A stretch of 64,000 nt of DNA from Sepioteuthis lessoniana (GCA_963585895.1 OY757904.1:89543168-89607167); one strand, 5' to 3'; positions 35,301 to 48,282 are shown, counted from the first letter of the stretch. Translations and numbers: made by a program. Notes: generated by a model not told the origin, from the sequence alone.

Positions 35301-35700
35301 TTTGAAATTAATATTTTGAGCCCTGATAAATGTTTTTCATAACTATGCATCTTCTTATGTTGTTTTTAATAAAGCAACTTAACAGAAATATTGAAATAAT
35401 GGTAATGAGAAAAACACTAAGATTATGTATGTCTGCAGATATATATAGCAAGTCACTTGAAAAGTGCTTCTTGTACCATGTGACCCAGTACTTCCTGCTG
35501 TATGGTTAGGTGATCTGTAACTAAACCAGTTCAACACCAGTCTTACCTGAAGAGAGAGCTAGATATCCAGCAGAATAAAAAATAGAATTTGTCAAAGACC
35601 AATTTGTAGGGGTCTATGGCGTTCTAGCACACTCATGCTGTAAAGTACAAGAAAGTGTTGAAGCTTGATCTAGACATTCAACTATGAGTGAAGAAAACCA
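32346..35700. other. AT-rich sequence, no gene seen
   Basis: About 3.4 kb with no recognisable coding homology, SINE or long microsatellite. It may be plain intron or intergenic DNA. Short open frames (for example 33038-33271 minus and 33982-34185 minus) are AT-driven. Confidence 0.5.
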
Positions 35701-35704
35701 AAAT

Positions 35705-35880
35705 TTTGATAAATCGTCTATCTAGTTGAAAGACTCTGATACAAAACTGGAAGTGAAAGACTCCAAGCTTTTATTAAATCATCTATCAAGGAGAAAGACA
35801 CTCTTGATATAAAACTGGAAGTGATGGATCCCAAGCTCTTGTTAAAGGATCTGTTTAAGAGGACAGTGATAAAAAATGCA
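35705..35880 (+). repeat. About 65-68-bp tandem repeat, 2.5 copies
   Basis: Adjacent diverged units each carry TAAATCRTCTATC, GAAAGAC, ATAAAACTGGAAGTGA or ACAAAACTGGAAGTGA, and CCAAGCTYTT; a third, partial unit begins TAAAGGATCTGTTTAAG. The divergence suggests an old duplication. A minus-strand 60-codon open frame spans it but reflects the repeat. Confidence 0.68.
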
Positions 35881-36239
35881 GCTTCAGGAGGGCTCTTCAT
35901 TTTAAATACATGTTATCAAAGCTTTGAGAGTGGGATTAAAAAAGTGAAAACACTTTCCTTCCTACAAAAAGCTTTAAGCACAGTTTCTGCTTGATACTGC
36001 GCAAAATGATATCATATGATACCAATACCAATCTCTAAATCCAATCTGGTTTGGAGTTGTGACCATAATGACATTTCTATCATGAATCAAAGTGTATGCT
36101 ATGTTTAGAAATAAAGTGCTGTTCCTAGGATCATAATATAGTATCTGTGCTGTAGAAACTGTCAGGTTATTTTTAAAATGAAATGTAAACTTTAAAAATT
36201 ATCAAAGTAAAAAATAATACATTTATAAAATTACAATTA

Positions 36240-36545
36240 TCCTAACAGCAAAAATTAGGAGAAAAGAATTTGTCTGTGGACTTTGCTATTCTAGCAAAAC
36301 AGGGTGAAAGTAAAGAACAAGAAAAACTGGATGAATACCCACATGTTGCCAGAAAACTAAAAAAGTTATGAAACATGAAGCAGTATAGAAAAGAAGCTGG
36401 AGAAAGTGGAGATCCATGGAAGGATTAAAACCATTGAAACTGTTGAGATCAATTAGAATCAAGGAGAATTAAAGAGACTTACTGTCACTTAGAGTGAAGG
36501 CCACCAGCAAATACTGGTGAGAAAACTCACAATGAGTAAAATAAT
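36240..36545 (+). pseudogene. non-LTR retrotransposon ORF tail and 3' UTR relic
   Basis: Frames read DFAILAKQGESKEQEKLDEY and VARKLKKL (usual D(V/F)AIPGDxRxxEKExEKIxKYxDLxREL), then KKLEKVEIHGRIKTIETVEI, then LLSLRVKATSKYW near the end. The following AAAACTCACAATGAGTAAAA and CTATAACAAC...CATTTCTCAG resemble, in inverse orientation, the 41745-41895 segment. Same family as 4495-4835. Dead and 5'-truncated. Confidence 0.6.
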
Positions 36546-36712
36546 ACAACTACTACAAAAATTATGTCACTATAACAACAAATCTCCTCATTTCTCAGTA
36601 AACAGATCACAAACGGTCTCATATATACATGTGACTTATAGAAAAACCAACATGCAAACAGCTAATAATACCTTTTGTTACAACACAATTTCTCATTACT
36701 CTCTGGTGTGAC

Positions 36713-36715
<3 letters not shown>

Positions 36716-36750
<35 letters not shown>

Positions 36751-36774
36751 ATATATATATATATATATATATAT
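36716..36774. repeat. (CA)n-(TA)n microsatellite
   Basis: (CA)n at 36716-36745 then CATA and (TA)n to 36774. Confidence 0.95.
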
Positions 36775-36779
36775 AAAAG

Positions 36780-37774
36780 TCACATTGGGTTATATAATAT
36801 TAATTGTTTGAAATTATATAAAATGATTGAATGACAGGATGCATAGCACAGAGCAAGTTCATTTCATAGCATCATTGCTAGTAAATTTTATAATCAGTAC
36901 TTAGATAGTTTGGTCATATGCCAGATTAATATAAACTTTTTATCTACTATAGAGATATGATAACTTTTATAATACAAGTATCAGAAGAAAATAAAATGGT
37001 AAACCACAGAGAATTACCAATCTTTAAATCCTGTCTGGTTTCTGCACATTTTTGTAAATGTGGAAATAATTGCCTGACAAAGGGTTAGATTGAAAGTGCT
37101 AGCTAAAACATAAAAATTAATAAAAAATCATCAAAACAGACACAAAAAGTTTCATTCATAACTTATAAAATTTTATGCAAAAATGAGTTATCCATTGAAA
37201 AAGAATGGTGATTAATATGGTGTAAAATCTACAAAAAAAATGGCAATGATTGTCATGATGATATAACATTTACATGCAATATTTACATTGCAACATGTCA
37301 TATAAAGTTAAAAAAACAGTTTCCTAAAGTGGATAAAGAGGTTTCTAATATTGCTGATTCTGAATAAACAGTATTAAGTTGTGAATTCAAAGGTTTTCTT
37401 TTGATCATAGAACACTGAAAGACGGACCTACATAGCAGTCAAGATAATTGTATTGGTTGTCATTTATATCATAAAAGCCCTCAAATATATCAATTATGTG
37501 TCTAAATTAAAACTCTGACAATGTTTCTCAATCACAAAGTATTAAAATAAAATTCCTTGATTGTTTTTTCAAAAATTAGAATTTAAAATATATTATCAGC
37601 TTAACTCCTCCAAGATTCACCAGATGAATTATTGCATAATGTTAAAGAGTAAAATTCCCTTTTTATCAATACAATATGCTTAAGGTATATGAGAATACCT
37701 GTTTAGTAAGCCATAAATCTAAGTCAACCAAATATAATACCATATCTTAAAATCCTTATCTTTTTCAGATGTAC
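36780..37774. other. AT-rich sequence, no gene seen
   Basis: No domain-bearing frame or repeat recognised. Confidence 0.5.
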
Positions 37775-38300
37775 TGATGGCATTAACATAGTTACTTCCA
37801 ATTTGGCACTAGCCACCAAAATAGTAACTTGGAGATAGTCAACTTCTTGAAAGTGGCCACAACTTTTATTTTCAGAGTAAAAAATCAGCTAGATTTCACT
37901 GTGGTCAAGAAGAAATATTTTCAGTTATCAAACATAAGGTCAATAGAGTAAGTGTCCAGCAGATGCAAGATATCATCAGCTACAACCTTAGTGGGTCAGT
38001 AAGCTAAACAGCTCAAGTAGAATCCATTATCAAATGTGTGATACATGAAGACATCAGTTTCTGTTACCTCCAATATGTTTGCAGAATGGTTGGCCAAGGA
38101 TTTTCATAATTATGTCACCATGGGGCTTTCTAACTCAACTGGACTACCATATATGAAAAAGGAGATACATCAGCAACCCCATGTTACCAAAACCTCATCA
38201 AAGCCACCATCTTGGATGTGATGGCCAATATGAACAAGAACCACCAAATCCAAACAGTCATTTTTGAGACTGCATTCAGTTTGTCTTCAAATCAATTTTA
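37775..38300 (+). pseudogene. Tc1-like transposase relic, N- to C-terminal remnants
   Basis: A frame open to about 37951 reads NSNLEIVNFLKVATTFIFRV and KNQLDFTVVKKKYFQLSNIR, the first HTH of a Tc1-like protein (usual SNxEIxxFLKVARxxVYKVRKEL). Next come degenerate linker pieces (VQQMQD, VIHEDISF), then FAEWLAKDFHNYVT, a frameshifted WPSNSPDLNPLDYxVW region, KKEIHQQPHVTKTS and TILDVMANMNKNHQIQTV (usual TKASLKAxIxxVMANMNKDHLIKAC). The catalytic segment between HTH and third Asp is mostly deleted, as the whole is only about 520 bp. Inverted repeats not seen. Confidence 0.78.
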
Positions 38301-41100
38301 AGTAACTTTTATCTCTTTTTCTATGCTAAATATGTATACTGTTTTTTTTTTCAATTGAAATTTTTTTTACAATTTTTTTCTTAATTCACTAGTGCATTCT
38401 ATATTTTAAATAGATAATGGCATTCTCTATTGATTACAGAAGATGTAACAGACTTACCCTGAGTTTTGATATACCACCGTGGGATAGATAACTAGTCTTT
38501 ATACAAAAAGAAATCCTTAGAAGTATTCCAAATCTGGTGCATGTATGAACAATGTATTTTAAAAATTACCAGATACCCAATATTAAAATAAATGAAGTAA
38601 TTAAATTTCATCTTCATTAATCCCCCCACCTCATTCAAATAAGAAAAAATATTTTCTTCTTTTGACTTCTGTTTGTACCCTTTTTTTTAGCTGATCCTTT
38701 TTTGTTCTCCTTGAAATACAAATTTCAACTAAAATGGTTTGTTGAGGATGTTTAACTAAAGTATTAAATGTACAAATAATACTTACTCTTTTTTCTAAAT
38801 TGAAAACTGATTATACAATGTAGATTTTATATTTAATAACTTGTAATCTATTTTATTTTTCTAAATTAATATCATAATTCATTTGGTTGAAAGACTCATT
38901 TTAATTATTTTATAGAAACATCCTTTTGATTTTTGACTGTTGTAATTAAAAAAATATAAGTAAACCATTTTAAGATGAATATAAATTGAAAGAAAATAAG
39001 TTAACAAAATGGTAAACATAAGGCAGTTATATATAATTAAGATAATAAACAAAAAATAGAATCTAAAACAGAATTAACAATTAACAATTGCATATAGCCC
39101 ATCTTTGGTAGACATCAAATTTAAAGTCATATTCCATTTATAGAATTTATATTAAAATGAACTGCAAATAAGGAGAAGTACTGTTTTAGTATCTACTAAT
39201 TTATTTTGAAGCAAATGTAAAAACAGACTATTATTAAATTGCAAATGAAGACAATTATTAAGTTTCAAATTGGATTAGAAATTGCTTTTTTCTTCTTAAA
39301 ATTGCAGAAGTAAAAATTTCACAATATGCAATTTTTTTACTATTATCATAACATTCAAACATACAAAAATTGGTTCATTGCAATAGATCTGATTTTTATA
39401 TGTTACACAGGAAAAATGGCACATTGTATCAAGATTAAAATACTTTAATAAGCAATTTAATGCTATTATACAAACTAAAAATGTATTTCCAATCCAGTTT
39501 GCAGTTTAGTAATAGAGTGAGATCCATACTCATGCTCACAGAATAATTCCTCACAGAAGATATCTAATAAATGTTATTCATGAAGTACTTCCCCTTATTT
39601 ACTCCCAATTAATTCTAAACAATAATTGGATATTATCTGATATTGTGTTTAACAGCTGCAAAGGTGGTCTTAAAATGAGTCAACATATCATTGATAAATT
39701 GCCATTTTGCATTGACAAATTTTGATTGTAACCTGTAATAGTTTACCCTATTGCAGTATATTAACACTAAACTGCTAATACAAGGAAAAAGGGTTTTTTT
39801 ATACTTTGGTTTTAAGTCACATTTTTTTTATTCTAGAAAGATGAGAATACTGTCGTCAGTTTTTTTTAAAGTGTGATATCTAAGATTTGGACAGGGTTCT
39901 ACACTCTGATCTAAAAATTTTGAAATATTAATCTGTTTATTCAATTTTTCTGCTATTGCTTATAAGAGTTCATTAAAATAAATGGGCAGTAATTTATGAA
40001 ATCATTTATGAATTTTGCAATTATTATAAACAAATTCTAGGATCAGTCATTCTTAGCTTTAGTTGTGTATTTTCAACAGCATTCTGAAAGATGTTTTTTT
40101 CAGTTCTTAATAAATATTAATTATGAAATGATGCCAAGATGCAAGACTGAAAAGTATTTATATTTTAATGTTTTCTCCTTCTGCAAATATCAAAGTAAAT
40201 ACTGACTGAAACTAATTTGAGGCTTTTAAGGTAGTCAAAATAACATGACTATAGAAAGATTAAAACATCATAAAACATTATCATAAGAGCAGGAGGATGT
40301 TTTTTTAGATATTGAGTTCTGTATGGAGGATAAAAGGATTATTTTGTTTACTCATGAACATTAAACAAAACTATTTCTAAAACAAAATAATTGCAACAGG
40401 AGAATGCAATTAATTTTTTTTAAGTAATACAAGAGAAACTTTGTGAAAGGAAACAGGAAAATTCATAAGCAAAGAATGTAATTAAAAGTTGGGCAATTAA
40501 TTTGTAATTTGATAACAATAAAAAGCAGTGTTATTTTCTTGTCAGCCTTACAACCAAATACTTGATCAGTTTTCACCATTCCAATTAGAAAATTCAGTTT
40601 TAATTTCCTGTCCAATAATTTAAATTCTCTTGTAAAATGAACACCAGCAGAAAATTATCTCACTACACATTTCATTTTTTTCATGAATTATCTGTTTTAT
40701 AAAGAATGACTTTTAAAAGTATTCAGTTTAAATTTGTGACTATTCGTTAAGAGTATATCTAAATTTAGATATACCTTAAGTCTTAAAAAATAATGTTAGA
40801 TTTTTAATTTGAAATATTCATTTAGAAAAAAATTTTACTTTTAAGGTTTAAGTATCTTCATTGAAGTCTGTAAAAAGTTTTGATATTAAGATTAAATCTT
40901 TTAGAATTTTCCTTCAAAATGTTAGGATTATTTATGTATGACTCACCACTTCTGTTTAGAATCAGTATATCATTTTCAGGATTTATGACTAGGAACAAAG
41001 AATAATGTTTTAGTCCTTGAGGTGAGATCTGAGAGTAGTATATGTTCTGTTATATCAAGATTTTCATATATTTTATTAGCCATTGATTAATCTTGTGTTC
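38301..41100. other. AT-rich sequence, no gene seen
   Basis: About 2.8 kb of A/T-rich DNA with poly-T runs and no recognisable element. Confidence 0.5.
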
Positions 41101-41104
41101 AAAT

Positions 41105-41740
41105 TCTATCGATATCATCATTATCATCATCATCATCGTTGCACTGCTAGCACAGACTTTCCTGACTCTCTCTTGCCATTCATCTCTATCATTCATTGCT
41201 TCCTGTAGGTCTTCTAGACAACATCCTGTATCCATACAAAGTTGTTGAAGATAAGTTTTTGTTGGTCAGCCAACAGTTGCACATCTGTGTGAAGGGGTCC
41301 ATAGGAAAATGTCACTTTTGAGTTCATTCTTACTTCTCTAGCAGTGTCCCACATGTCTTGTTCATCTTATATGGATGGTTTTAGGGATGGGAGGTAAGTG
41401 TCCGTACAGCTGCTATTTTGTGGAGGGTTGCTTCCAGGATTTGTTCAGTATAGCTCGTAGAATTCTTGTGCAGTTCCCGTCTTGCTTTTTCTCTATATGC
41501 TTAGTCAGCATCAATGTGGTGCATCCATATAGTAGAACTGACACAAATTGCGTTTTGTTTTATTGTTTAAATTTGACTTCCATATTATCAATAACCTATT
41601 TATAACAGTCCATGCTTTCGCTAGTTGCATATTGATGTCATTTTCAGTAGATGAGACGCTGCTTCTGAGGTATGTAAACTTGTCCACTAATTTCAGAGAA
41701 CCAATGGAAGTTGAAAACAAAGCTCTTTTCTATGTATTAG
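41105..41740 (-). pseudogene. RTE-like LINE C-terminal relic with trinucleotide tail
   Basis: The minus-strand open frame 41511-41720 reads SIGSLKLVDKFTYLRSSVSS, TENDINMQLAKAWTVINRLL and IIWKSNLNNKTKRNL, the post-palm thumb region of a common RTE-like family. After a frameshift come segments corresponding to TRHxGHCWxSKDEL, and 41050-41235 gives MDTGCCLEDLQEAMNDRDEW and QERVRKVCASSAT, the protein end. It is followed by a (ATG)n-type tail (ATCATC on the plus strand, about 41112-41139), typical for RTE 3' ends. The 5' side is cut at about 41745, where a different LINE 3' end begins. Confidence 0.88.
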
Positions 41741-41744
41741 CAAC

Positions 41745-41895
41745 CTAATACTACTACTAATAATAATAACAACAACAACAACTGAGAAATAAGAAATCCT
41801 GTTGTTATGGCAACAAGTCATATTTGCGGCTGAATAATGTCTCATATTACTATAACAATAGGTTTTCTCATTTATGAGACCAGGTTGCATGATTG
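41745..41895 (-). mobile_element. Probable LINE 3' UTR fragment
   Basis: Minus-strand sequence ATAACAAC...ATTTCTCAG followed by (TTG)n and (TTA)n triplets resembles the 3' UTR after the LINE relic at 36240-36545. The triplet tail ends exactly where the RTE-like relic loses homology. Confidence 0.5.
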
Positions 41896-42911
41896 ATAAA
41901 TATAAATAAAGTTATACTGTTTTATACATAAGTAGATGACTTTGAAAGATTTTTTTATAGAAAATTAGTCTTCGAGTTTTTAGTTGAAAATATTTTGAAT
42001 TAAAATCTTTAAATTCAATTTTTTAATTCTAATTTTTTAAATTATGAAATTATTGTTTTTTAAATCAAAATCTTTAATTTGTTTCAGATTGTAACCCATT
42101 TGAGTAGGAAACTTGAAAATTCATGGTCCATTTTATAAGTAAATAAAATCTGCAAGAAATTTTTAACTCATTATCTCAGTGGAATTGAGACACTTCAAAA
42201 TTAAAACAGGAGAAAGTAGAGTATATCATGATCTAAGAACAAATATTTAACAGCATCAAAAACTTCTTTTCTGTATTCTTCAGACTTGGGATAAATTAAT
42301 GTTTTCATAATATATTATTTATTTTTAGGGTTTTCAGTGACAGTTTCATGAGTAATACAAAGAATTATAAATTTGCTACATAAAAAACAAAACAAAAAAG
42401 CTGCATCTAGTATGATTAATTAGAAGCAATAATAATTGTAATAAACTAAAATATGAATTTTCAAAATTTTCTTCCATTTAATAAAACATGTATCTTCATA
42501 TGTGTTTTATTTTTAATTGACATTTCAACATTACTTTTGTAATTTGTTGAAATTGTACCGAATGCAAGAGTGAATTGCAATTTTGGTTTTTATAACTCTT
42601 GAAAGAGCAATAACTGAAACAAAAGAATGATGAGATTTGTGTGGTGACAGACAACAAAGCAACTCATAATCCATTAAGTAATCAATTCATTTATTGAGCA
42701 AAATATTCACCCCAAAGTTGTTTTAGAATGAAAACCACAGTAAGTTGTTGTTTGCACAAAAAAATGTTGCATTCATGAAGGATAACAGAGGAAATGCAGG
42801 GTCGACAGATGGATATACAAAAGGAACTAACTACAAATAAAAATGGCTTGACCTTGATTTTAACAGAATCTTTTGCTTTTGTTTCATTTTGTTTTTTGTG
42901 GACAAAACTCA

Positions 42912-42942
<31 letters not shown>

Positions 42943-43084
42943 GAAGCTGCATAAAAATGTCACAGAGGAAGTTAGGAAAAGGAGGAACTCAAATTGTAAT
43001 TTCACACACAGAATTTGCATAAAATGTCTTTTTATTAAACATTTGAAATGCAACAAAACCAAAAACAAAGAATAATGACTGATT
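41896..43084. other. AT-rich sequence with one (AAT)n run
   Basis: (AAT)n microsatellite at 42915-42942. The 125-codon minus-strand open frame 42691-43068 contains the run as a poly-Tyr stretch and has no recognisable domain, so it is not called a gene. Confidence 0.55.
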
Positions 43085-43140
43085 TGTCATCTACTAAACA
43101 TTGCTTAGTTTGACACAAGGTCAGAAGTATTCACTCCAAT
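43085..43140 (+). repeat. Dispersed direct repeat, copy 1
   Basis: TTGTCATCTACTAAACATTG...TAGTTTGACACAAGGTCAGAA is a diverged match to 44070-44127 in the same orientation. Confidence 0.55.
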
Positions 43141-43994
43141 GAGCTAATAACTTTAGAAGTATAACAGTTACACAATTTGTTCACTCAATTTGCATCGGTG
43201 ATATTGTAATAAATTGGATTCGCTTACCCAGATTTGGTGGGTTAAGGAGAAGTTATTTTTTTAGAAAAAAAAAAAGTGAACACGCACCTTTACAACCAAT
43301 CCGCAACTTGATCATCTTTTATTTCAAACTCAATTTGGTTTTCCAATGTCTTGAAATTAGTTAACACACTTCAACCATCAAAATCCTGACCCATTACCTT
43401 TGTTTTACACAAGAAGTAGAGAGTGTGGAACTCACAAGACAAACTAATCAATCATCACTCTAGAGCAGACGTGTTAATCTTTAAGAGGAAAATGTGGGCA
43501 CGCAATTTTACGGCGCGAACTCGGAGAATTGATGTAACATGTGAATAGCTTATAATTTAAAATTTTTTAGATACGCTTATTTGAACATATTTCTTCGTCC
43601 TCAGCATGCATACCATACTATCTTCATTACAATTCATGCAAAAATTAAAATACAAGTCAGACACCACCACTTTTTAGTCTCTCAATGTCAAGTCGACCTG
43701 GAATAAGTCGTTCAGGTATCAAACTTGCCAACAGCTCACTGGCATCTCAGGGACAGGATATAACATTATAACAACAAGCAATTTCTATTTCTTGTTTGGC
43801 GGACGGGGAATTTTCAGGGTCGGGTTTGGTGCTGAATAACGTTTGATTGAAAAACAAATTTAAAATTGTTTACCATTACAAATCAGTAGGTCATATAACC
43901 AAAATTTCATAAAGCTACAAACACACTTTCAGAATTATTCACTACTGCAACTACAACATTGCCATTCGCAATAAAGACGTCATTTTAGCTCCAC

Positions 43995-44306
43995 TTGATT
44001 CCCCTACCCCCATTTATTGAAGTAGAAGTTCCTAATACACACTACTTTGTAAATATAGGTACACATTTGTTGTCATTTACTAAACTTAGCCTAGTTTGGC
44101 ACAAATCTAGAAATATGAGTCAACCAGTAAGAAACGAACTCACAAACAATTGTTTGCCAGCTCAACTCGCTAACCAAACCATGCGAGGTGACCAGTACTT
44201 GTTTGGATCACCACTATTCAGTAGGAACCTAGAGCGAAAATTTTATTCACTGGCATTCTCGGTCTATTCTTTATTTGTGGATATAATAATTTTTGTTAGA
44301 TTTTAA
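43995..44306 (+). CDS. Hypothetical 103-codon open frame, doubtful
   Basis: ATG at 43995, stop at 44304-44306. The translation (MIPLPPFIEVEVPNTHYFVN ...) has no low-complexity tract, signal peptide or motif I recognise; its last 25 residues are hydrophobic and could be a membrane segment. Part of it (44070-44127) is a dispersed repeat also present at 43085-43140, which argues against a conserved protein. One chance ORF of this length is not surprising in 64 kb. Listed because it is the longest non-repetitive frame without a transposon explanation. Confidence 0.15.
   Translation: MIPLPPFIEVEVPNTHYFVNIGTHLLSFTKLSLVWHKSRNMSQPVRNELTNNCLPAQLANQTMRGDQYLFGSPLFSRNLERKFYSLAFSVYSLFVDIIIFVRF
44070..44127 (+). 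repeat. Dispersed direct repeat, copy 2
   Basis: TTGTCATTTACTAAACTTAG...TAGTTTGGCACAAATCTAGAA; partner at 43085-43140. Confidence 0.55.
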
Positions 44307-44309
44307 AAA

Positions 44310-45164
44310 ATAGAACAAAAAAAGTAAAATAAAAACACTCTTTGTCGGAATCCACAAAAGTAGGTAAAACCTTTAAAAATCATTTAGTAGATTACTTGTC
44401 ACTTCATTGTGTAGACGCAAAAGCAAAACAATCAAAAGGTGGTGGATCATGAAAACGGACATAAAAAACCCCAAAAAAGACCGATATTTTCACCTCCAGA
44501 TTTTCAGCATTATGGCAGAGAAGCCATGGCAGTAAAATGAATAAATAAATAAATAAAGTATTTCATTTCACTATATCTATTTTTATCTATTTTTCAGGTT
44601 TTGTAACAATGGAACTTTTTTGCCATCGAATTTAATAAAGTTTTCTTGATTAGGTTATAAAATGTTAATACAAAAAAAAAAGTTATAAAAGCTGAATATT
44701 CTTTGAGTGAGAAAAATGTTAAACACAATAATCAGTGCCTTCCATTGAAATTTTAAATTTCTATTTTTGATAGCTTGTGAAAATGCGCGAATAAAAACGC
44801 GAAAAAAATTACAATAAAAAACAATTAATTGATTTTGGCACACGATCAACATCTAAAAACCGGAAGACCTTGGATCCTATCATTCAAATTAAAATAAACA
44901 TGCTAAAAGATGCTAATCTGTAACACATTTTGCTAATAAAAAACGACCATGTCTACATCAAGATATTTTTAATGTATGCAACAACGTTAAATAAACAAAA
45001 TAAAGTTTCTTTATTTTTATTTTATTTTTGATCATCTTTTTATTTCTCTTAAGACAAGGGAGAACAAACATAAGTTCCAAAACTAATTATAATCAAATTA
45101 AAATTTTGATATTCTCTTCCACCACTATTTAATGATTGATTAAAAGATTGATTTAATGATTGAT
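44310..45164. other. AT-rich sequence, no gene seen
   Basis: Contains (AATA)n at about 44538-44559. No other feature recognised. Confidence 0.5.
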
Positions 45165-45230
45165 TTTTTGTAAAACTTTAAAGTTTTTTATTTTTTATTT
45201 TTACAATTTACGATAGCAATAATCACCAGC
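45165..45230 (+). repeat. Dispersed direct repeat pair, copy 1
   Basis: TTGTAAAACTTTAAAG, a T-rich stretch, then ACAATTTACGATAGCAATAA and TCACCAGCC. The partner at 45668-45749 has the same order with a longer T run. The two lie about 500 bp apart in the same orientation. Confidence 0.75.
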
Positions 45231-45667
45231 CATGATTCAGTCAAACAATCAGATTATTTAGGGAAAGTAAACCAAACGAATTCACTCAATGAAATGGCCA
45301 TCAATTCAAAAAACACCTTCCAATTTTATTCAATTTCTGATTTTGAGAATCGGGCTAATACATTACTTCAGCTGATGTTAGAACCATTGCAGGGAGCATT
45401 TAAATACACGTCCCCTCTTTGAAGAAACAGCTGATATCCCCACCTCACATTCTTTCCAGTTCACCTGCCATCAAATAACAATATTGGTGATTTTTTTCTG
45501 TAAAGAACCAATTCGGGTTTATATTAAGGTAGTTTACCGTGATGCATAAAAGAAATCAGTCAGTTTTCAATATGTTACTTCACTAATAAGACAGTGAAAA
45601 AATTTTTAAAAATGATCTCCCATCCTTTAATTTTTCTAGCAGATGTAAGGCTTAAGTTTTTGTAGTG

Positions 45668-45749
45668 TTTTTTGTAAAAGTTTAAAGCTTTAAAGTTGTT
45701 TTTTTTTTGTTTTTTTTTTTACAATTTACGATAGCAATAATCATCCACG
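45668..45749 (+). repeat. Dispersed direct repeat pair, copy 2
   Basis: TTTTTTGTAAAAGTTTAAAG, T-rich stretch, ACAATTTACGATAGCAATAA, TCATCCACG. See 45165-45230. Confidence 0.75.
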
Positions 45750-48058
45750 GGTGTTTTTTATAAAACATTTCTTTCTTGGAATGAGAAATAAGTAAGAATT
45801 TATAATTTAAAATGTGACTGTTTCGGGTAGAAAAACAAAGCAACAAATGCAAATAATATTTAACTAATGCAATAAAAAAAATCTAAGATTATACACAAAA
45901 ATAATCAGTAGAAGAGAAAATAGCCTGTAAAAAGGTAATACAACTAAATTTCATGAGGATTTTTTTTATTTAAAGGAAATCTCCCCCGTTAACAGTATAG
46001 ATTTTTCATTATTCCGAACAAAAAATGAAAATATTTTCCAGTCAAAATCATAATAAGGTAAAAAAAATAATAATAATCATTTAAACATGTTACACACAAT
46101 CGTAATAGAAATTAATACACTTCTTATTAGCAACAATGCTTGTACCTCAATAATCTGTAAAAATACAAGCTGTGGAGGTACTAACATTGTTGCACGTCTG
46201 GGCCACCGTAACAAGATAACATTAGATGTTTTCAGTTTTGAATGATCCTTTTATTTTCAGACCAAAATATTTGCAACAAGTTTTTAGAGATGCAAACCTA
46301 GTAGTAGTAATAATAGATCACAGTGTTTACATGAATTTATATTACACAAGTAGTCAATTCATTAAGCTTAGTTTATCATAAAGCAAGGCTAATAGGACAC
46401 CTTTTTTGTTTTTGTTTGAAAATAATTTACTCCAGGTAAAGTTTACTTTTTGAAAGTAAAGTAATATATGGTCATAACGAAAGTCAACTTCAACAATTAC
46501 TGATAACTGTAAAAACAGCATAAAAAACATATACGACTGTCGAAGAAAAAAATGCGTGTGTGCATTGGTCAAGTCAATGCTTAGTTAAAACTCAACGATC
46601 ATGTTTTAAAAAATATACTATCCGGAGAGAATTTAATTTCCTCACATTTTTTTTTTCAATTTGTTTATTCGTTTGTTTTTCTGTTATGTACCTATTACCA
46701 ATAAACAAAACTTGATCCCGGACCAGATACTAGTGAAAACTAAAAAGCGTTAGATTATCATTTTAAAAAGAATAAAAAACAATTAACTTACTGCGACAGG
46801 GGTAGAGGTGGTTTCGGGAAAGGTATAAATATTATTGTAAGATGCAAATTTAAACAGCGTAAAATGATTTTAAAAAATGTTTTAATATATTTCTCCTTTC
46901 AACCAATTCCTAAATGCCAATATTGTGTATCTCTCTACGATCCCACGTTGAATAATTCCATACATATGAAAATTGTTACGAATGTTATCTTAAAATTTAC
47001 TTGATGCACAAACTTTAAAAGCTGTTATTATATTTTAATTTATTTAGTTGTTTCCAAGAAAATGCTGACAGCTTACAACTCACAACCTTTTTATGACTGA
47101 TAATTAGAGAAAGATGCAGAATGAAATTAAGTTTGTTAATACAAATACTAGTGTTGGTTCAGTGAAGCTCAGTATCAACCAATTAATTGGCTTTTTAAAT
47201 TTAATCTAATTTTTTTAAGAGGAGAGGTATATAAAACTTGGTTCATAATTGAAAGAAAATAATATCAACATCTTGTTTCTGATAGCTTTTTGTAAAATGA
47301 ATGGGAAAATGATCAGTAATTCGGAATTGTCCTGTAACTTTTTTTTCAACTAATCAACATTTTGATATTTATAGATTTTAATATTTGTAGAAAGATTATC
47401 ATGGCTTCACATTCCGATTTAGAAAGCAAACATAATCACTAATAACAGAGAACACCTTGACTACATTCACTCAACTCACACGTGCGAACTAAAGAAACAA
47501 AAACAACAAATTTTCCGGTTACTTGCGTGCACGCGCACACAAGTTAAGAAAATATACTACTAATAATAAGTAAAGGTGTATTTGGTTGTTGTGCATAGAT
47601 GTGTAAAATTGTTTTATAGAAAGACGATGAGGATAGCGTTTAGTCAGTTTTCAGAATCTCCCCCACCTAGTCATAACAAAGGTGTGTGAGATTTTACAAC
47701 AGAGGAAGTGGAGGCCAGATAATTTTAATTCTTTTCTTTTTTCGCAGGGCGTATTCGGAGCCAAATGACAAAATTCTCCAATATTTGTTACTTTACTTAA
47801 TACTTAACAATTACAACAATAATTTAATTTTGCGTATTCCTCTCTTTCACTACTAGTCTCGCCAGACAAATAAAATACATTAGTCGTCATTCATTCTTCT
47901 TGTCTCCTCTCTGTTTTTAGAATTTTTCTTTGGCTCTGATTCCTTAGTTTTCCAGTATTTTTCCAATAACAACTTCATTTTAGATACACAATTAACCCGA
48001 AACCAACAGTACAATAGTTGAGTAAAAAATAAAATTAAAATTAAACAGTATTCCGCTA
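45750..48058. other. AT-rich sequence, no gene seen
   Basis: No domain-bearing frame. A CpG-containing patch near 47520-47540 (GCGTGCACGCGCAC) stands out locally. Confidence 0.5.
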
Positions 48059-48081
48059 AAAAAAAAAAAAAAAAAAAAAAA
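48059..48081 (+). repeat. Poly(A) run
   Basis: About 23 consecutive A residues with no recognisable retrocopy upstream. Confidence 0.9.
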
Positions 48082-48282
48082 GGAAAAAGTTATATCTTAC
48101 TCACAGTAGTTGCAGAGTTTTTTTGTTTTTTGGGGTTTTTTTTGTTTTTGTTTTTGTTATCACGCACGACAACCGGCATATAAAGAAAAGAATAAAACTA
48201 AGTGTTACTGTCAAAACTGTAGATCATTTTACAGGTAGGTTGGTTGGGAAAAGTAAGTCAAAATAATTTTTTTAAAATCAGC

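Noticed and set aside
41801-41811. Further X-box (GTTATGGCAAC)
   Set aside because: Only one half-site fits the consensus and it lies in a LINE 3' UTR fragment.
42691-43068. 125-codon minus-strand open frame
   Set aside because: Contains a poly-Tyr run from (AAT)n; the remaining sequence has no motif and AT-driven composition.
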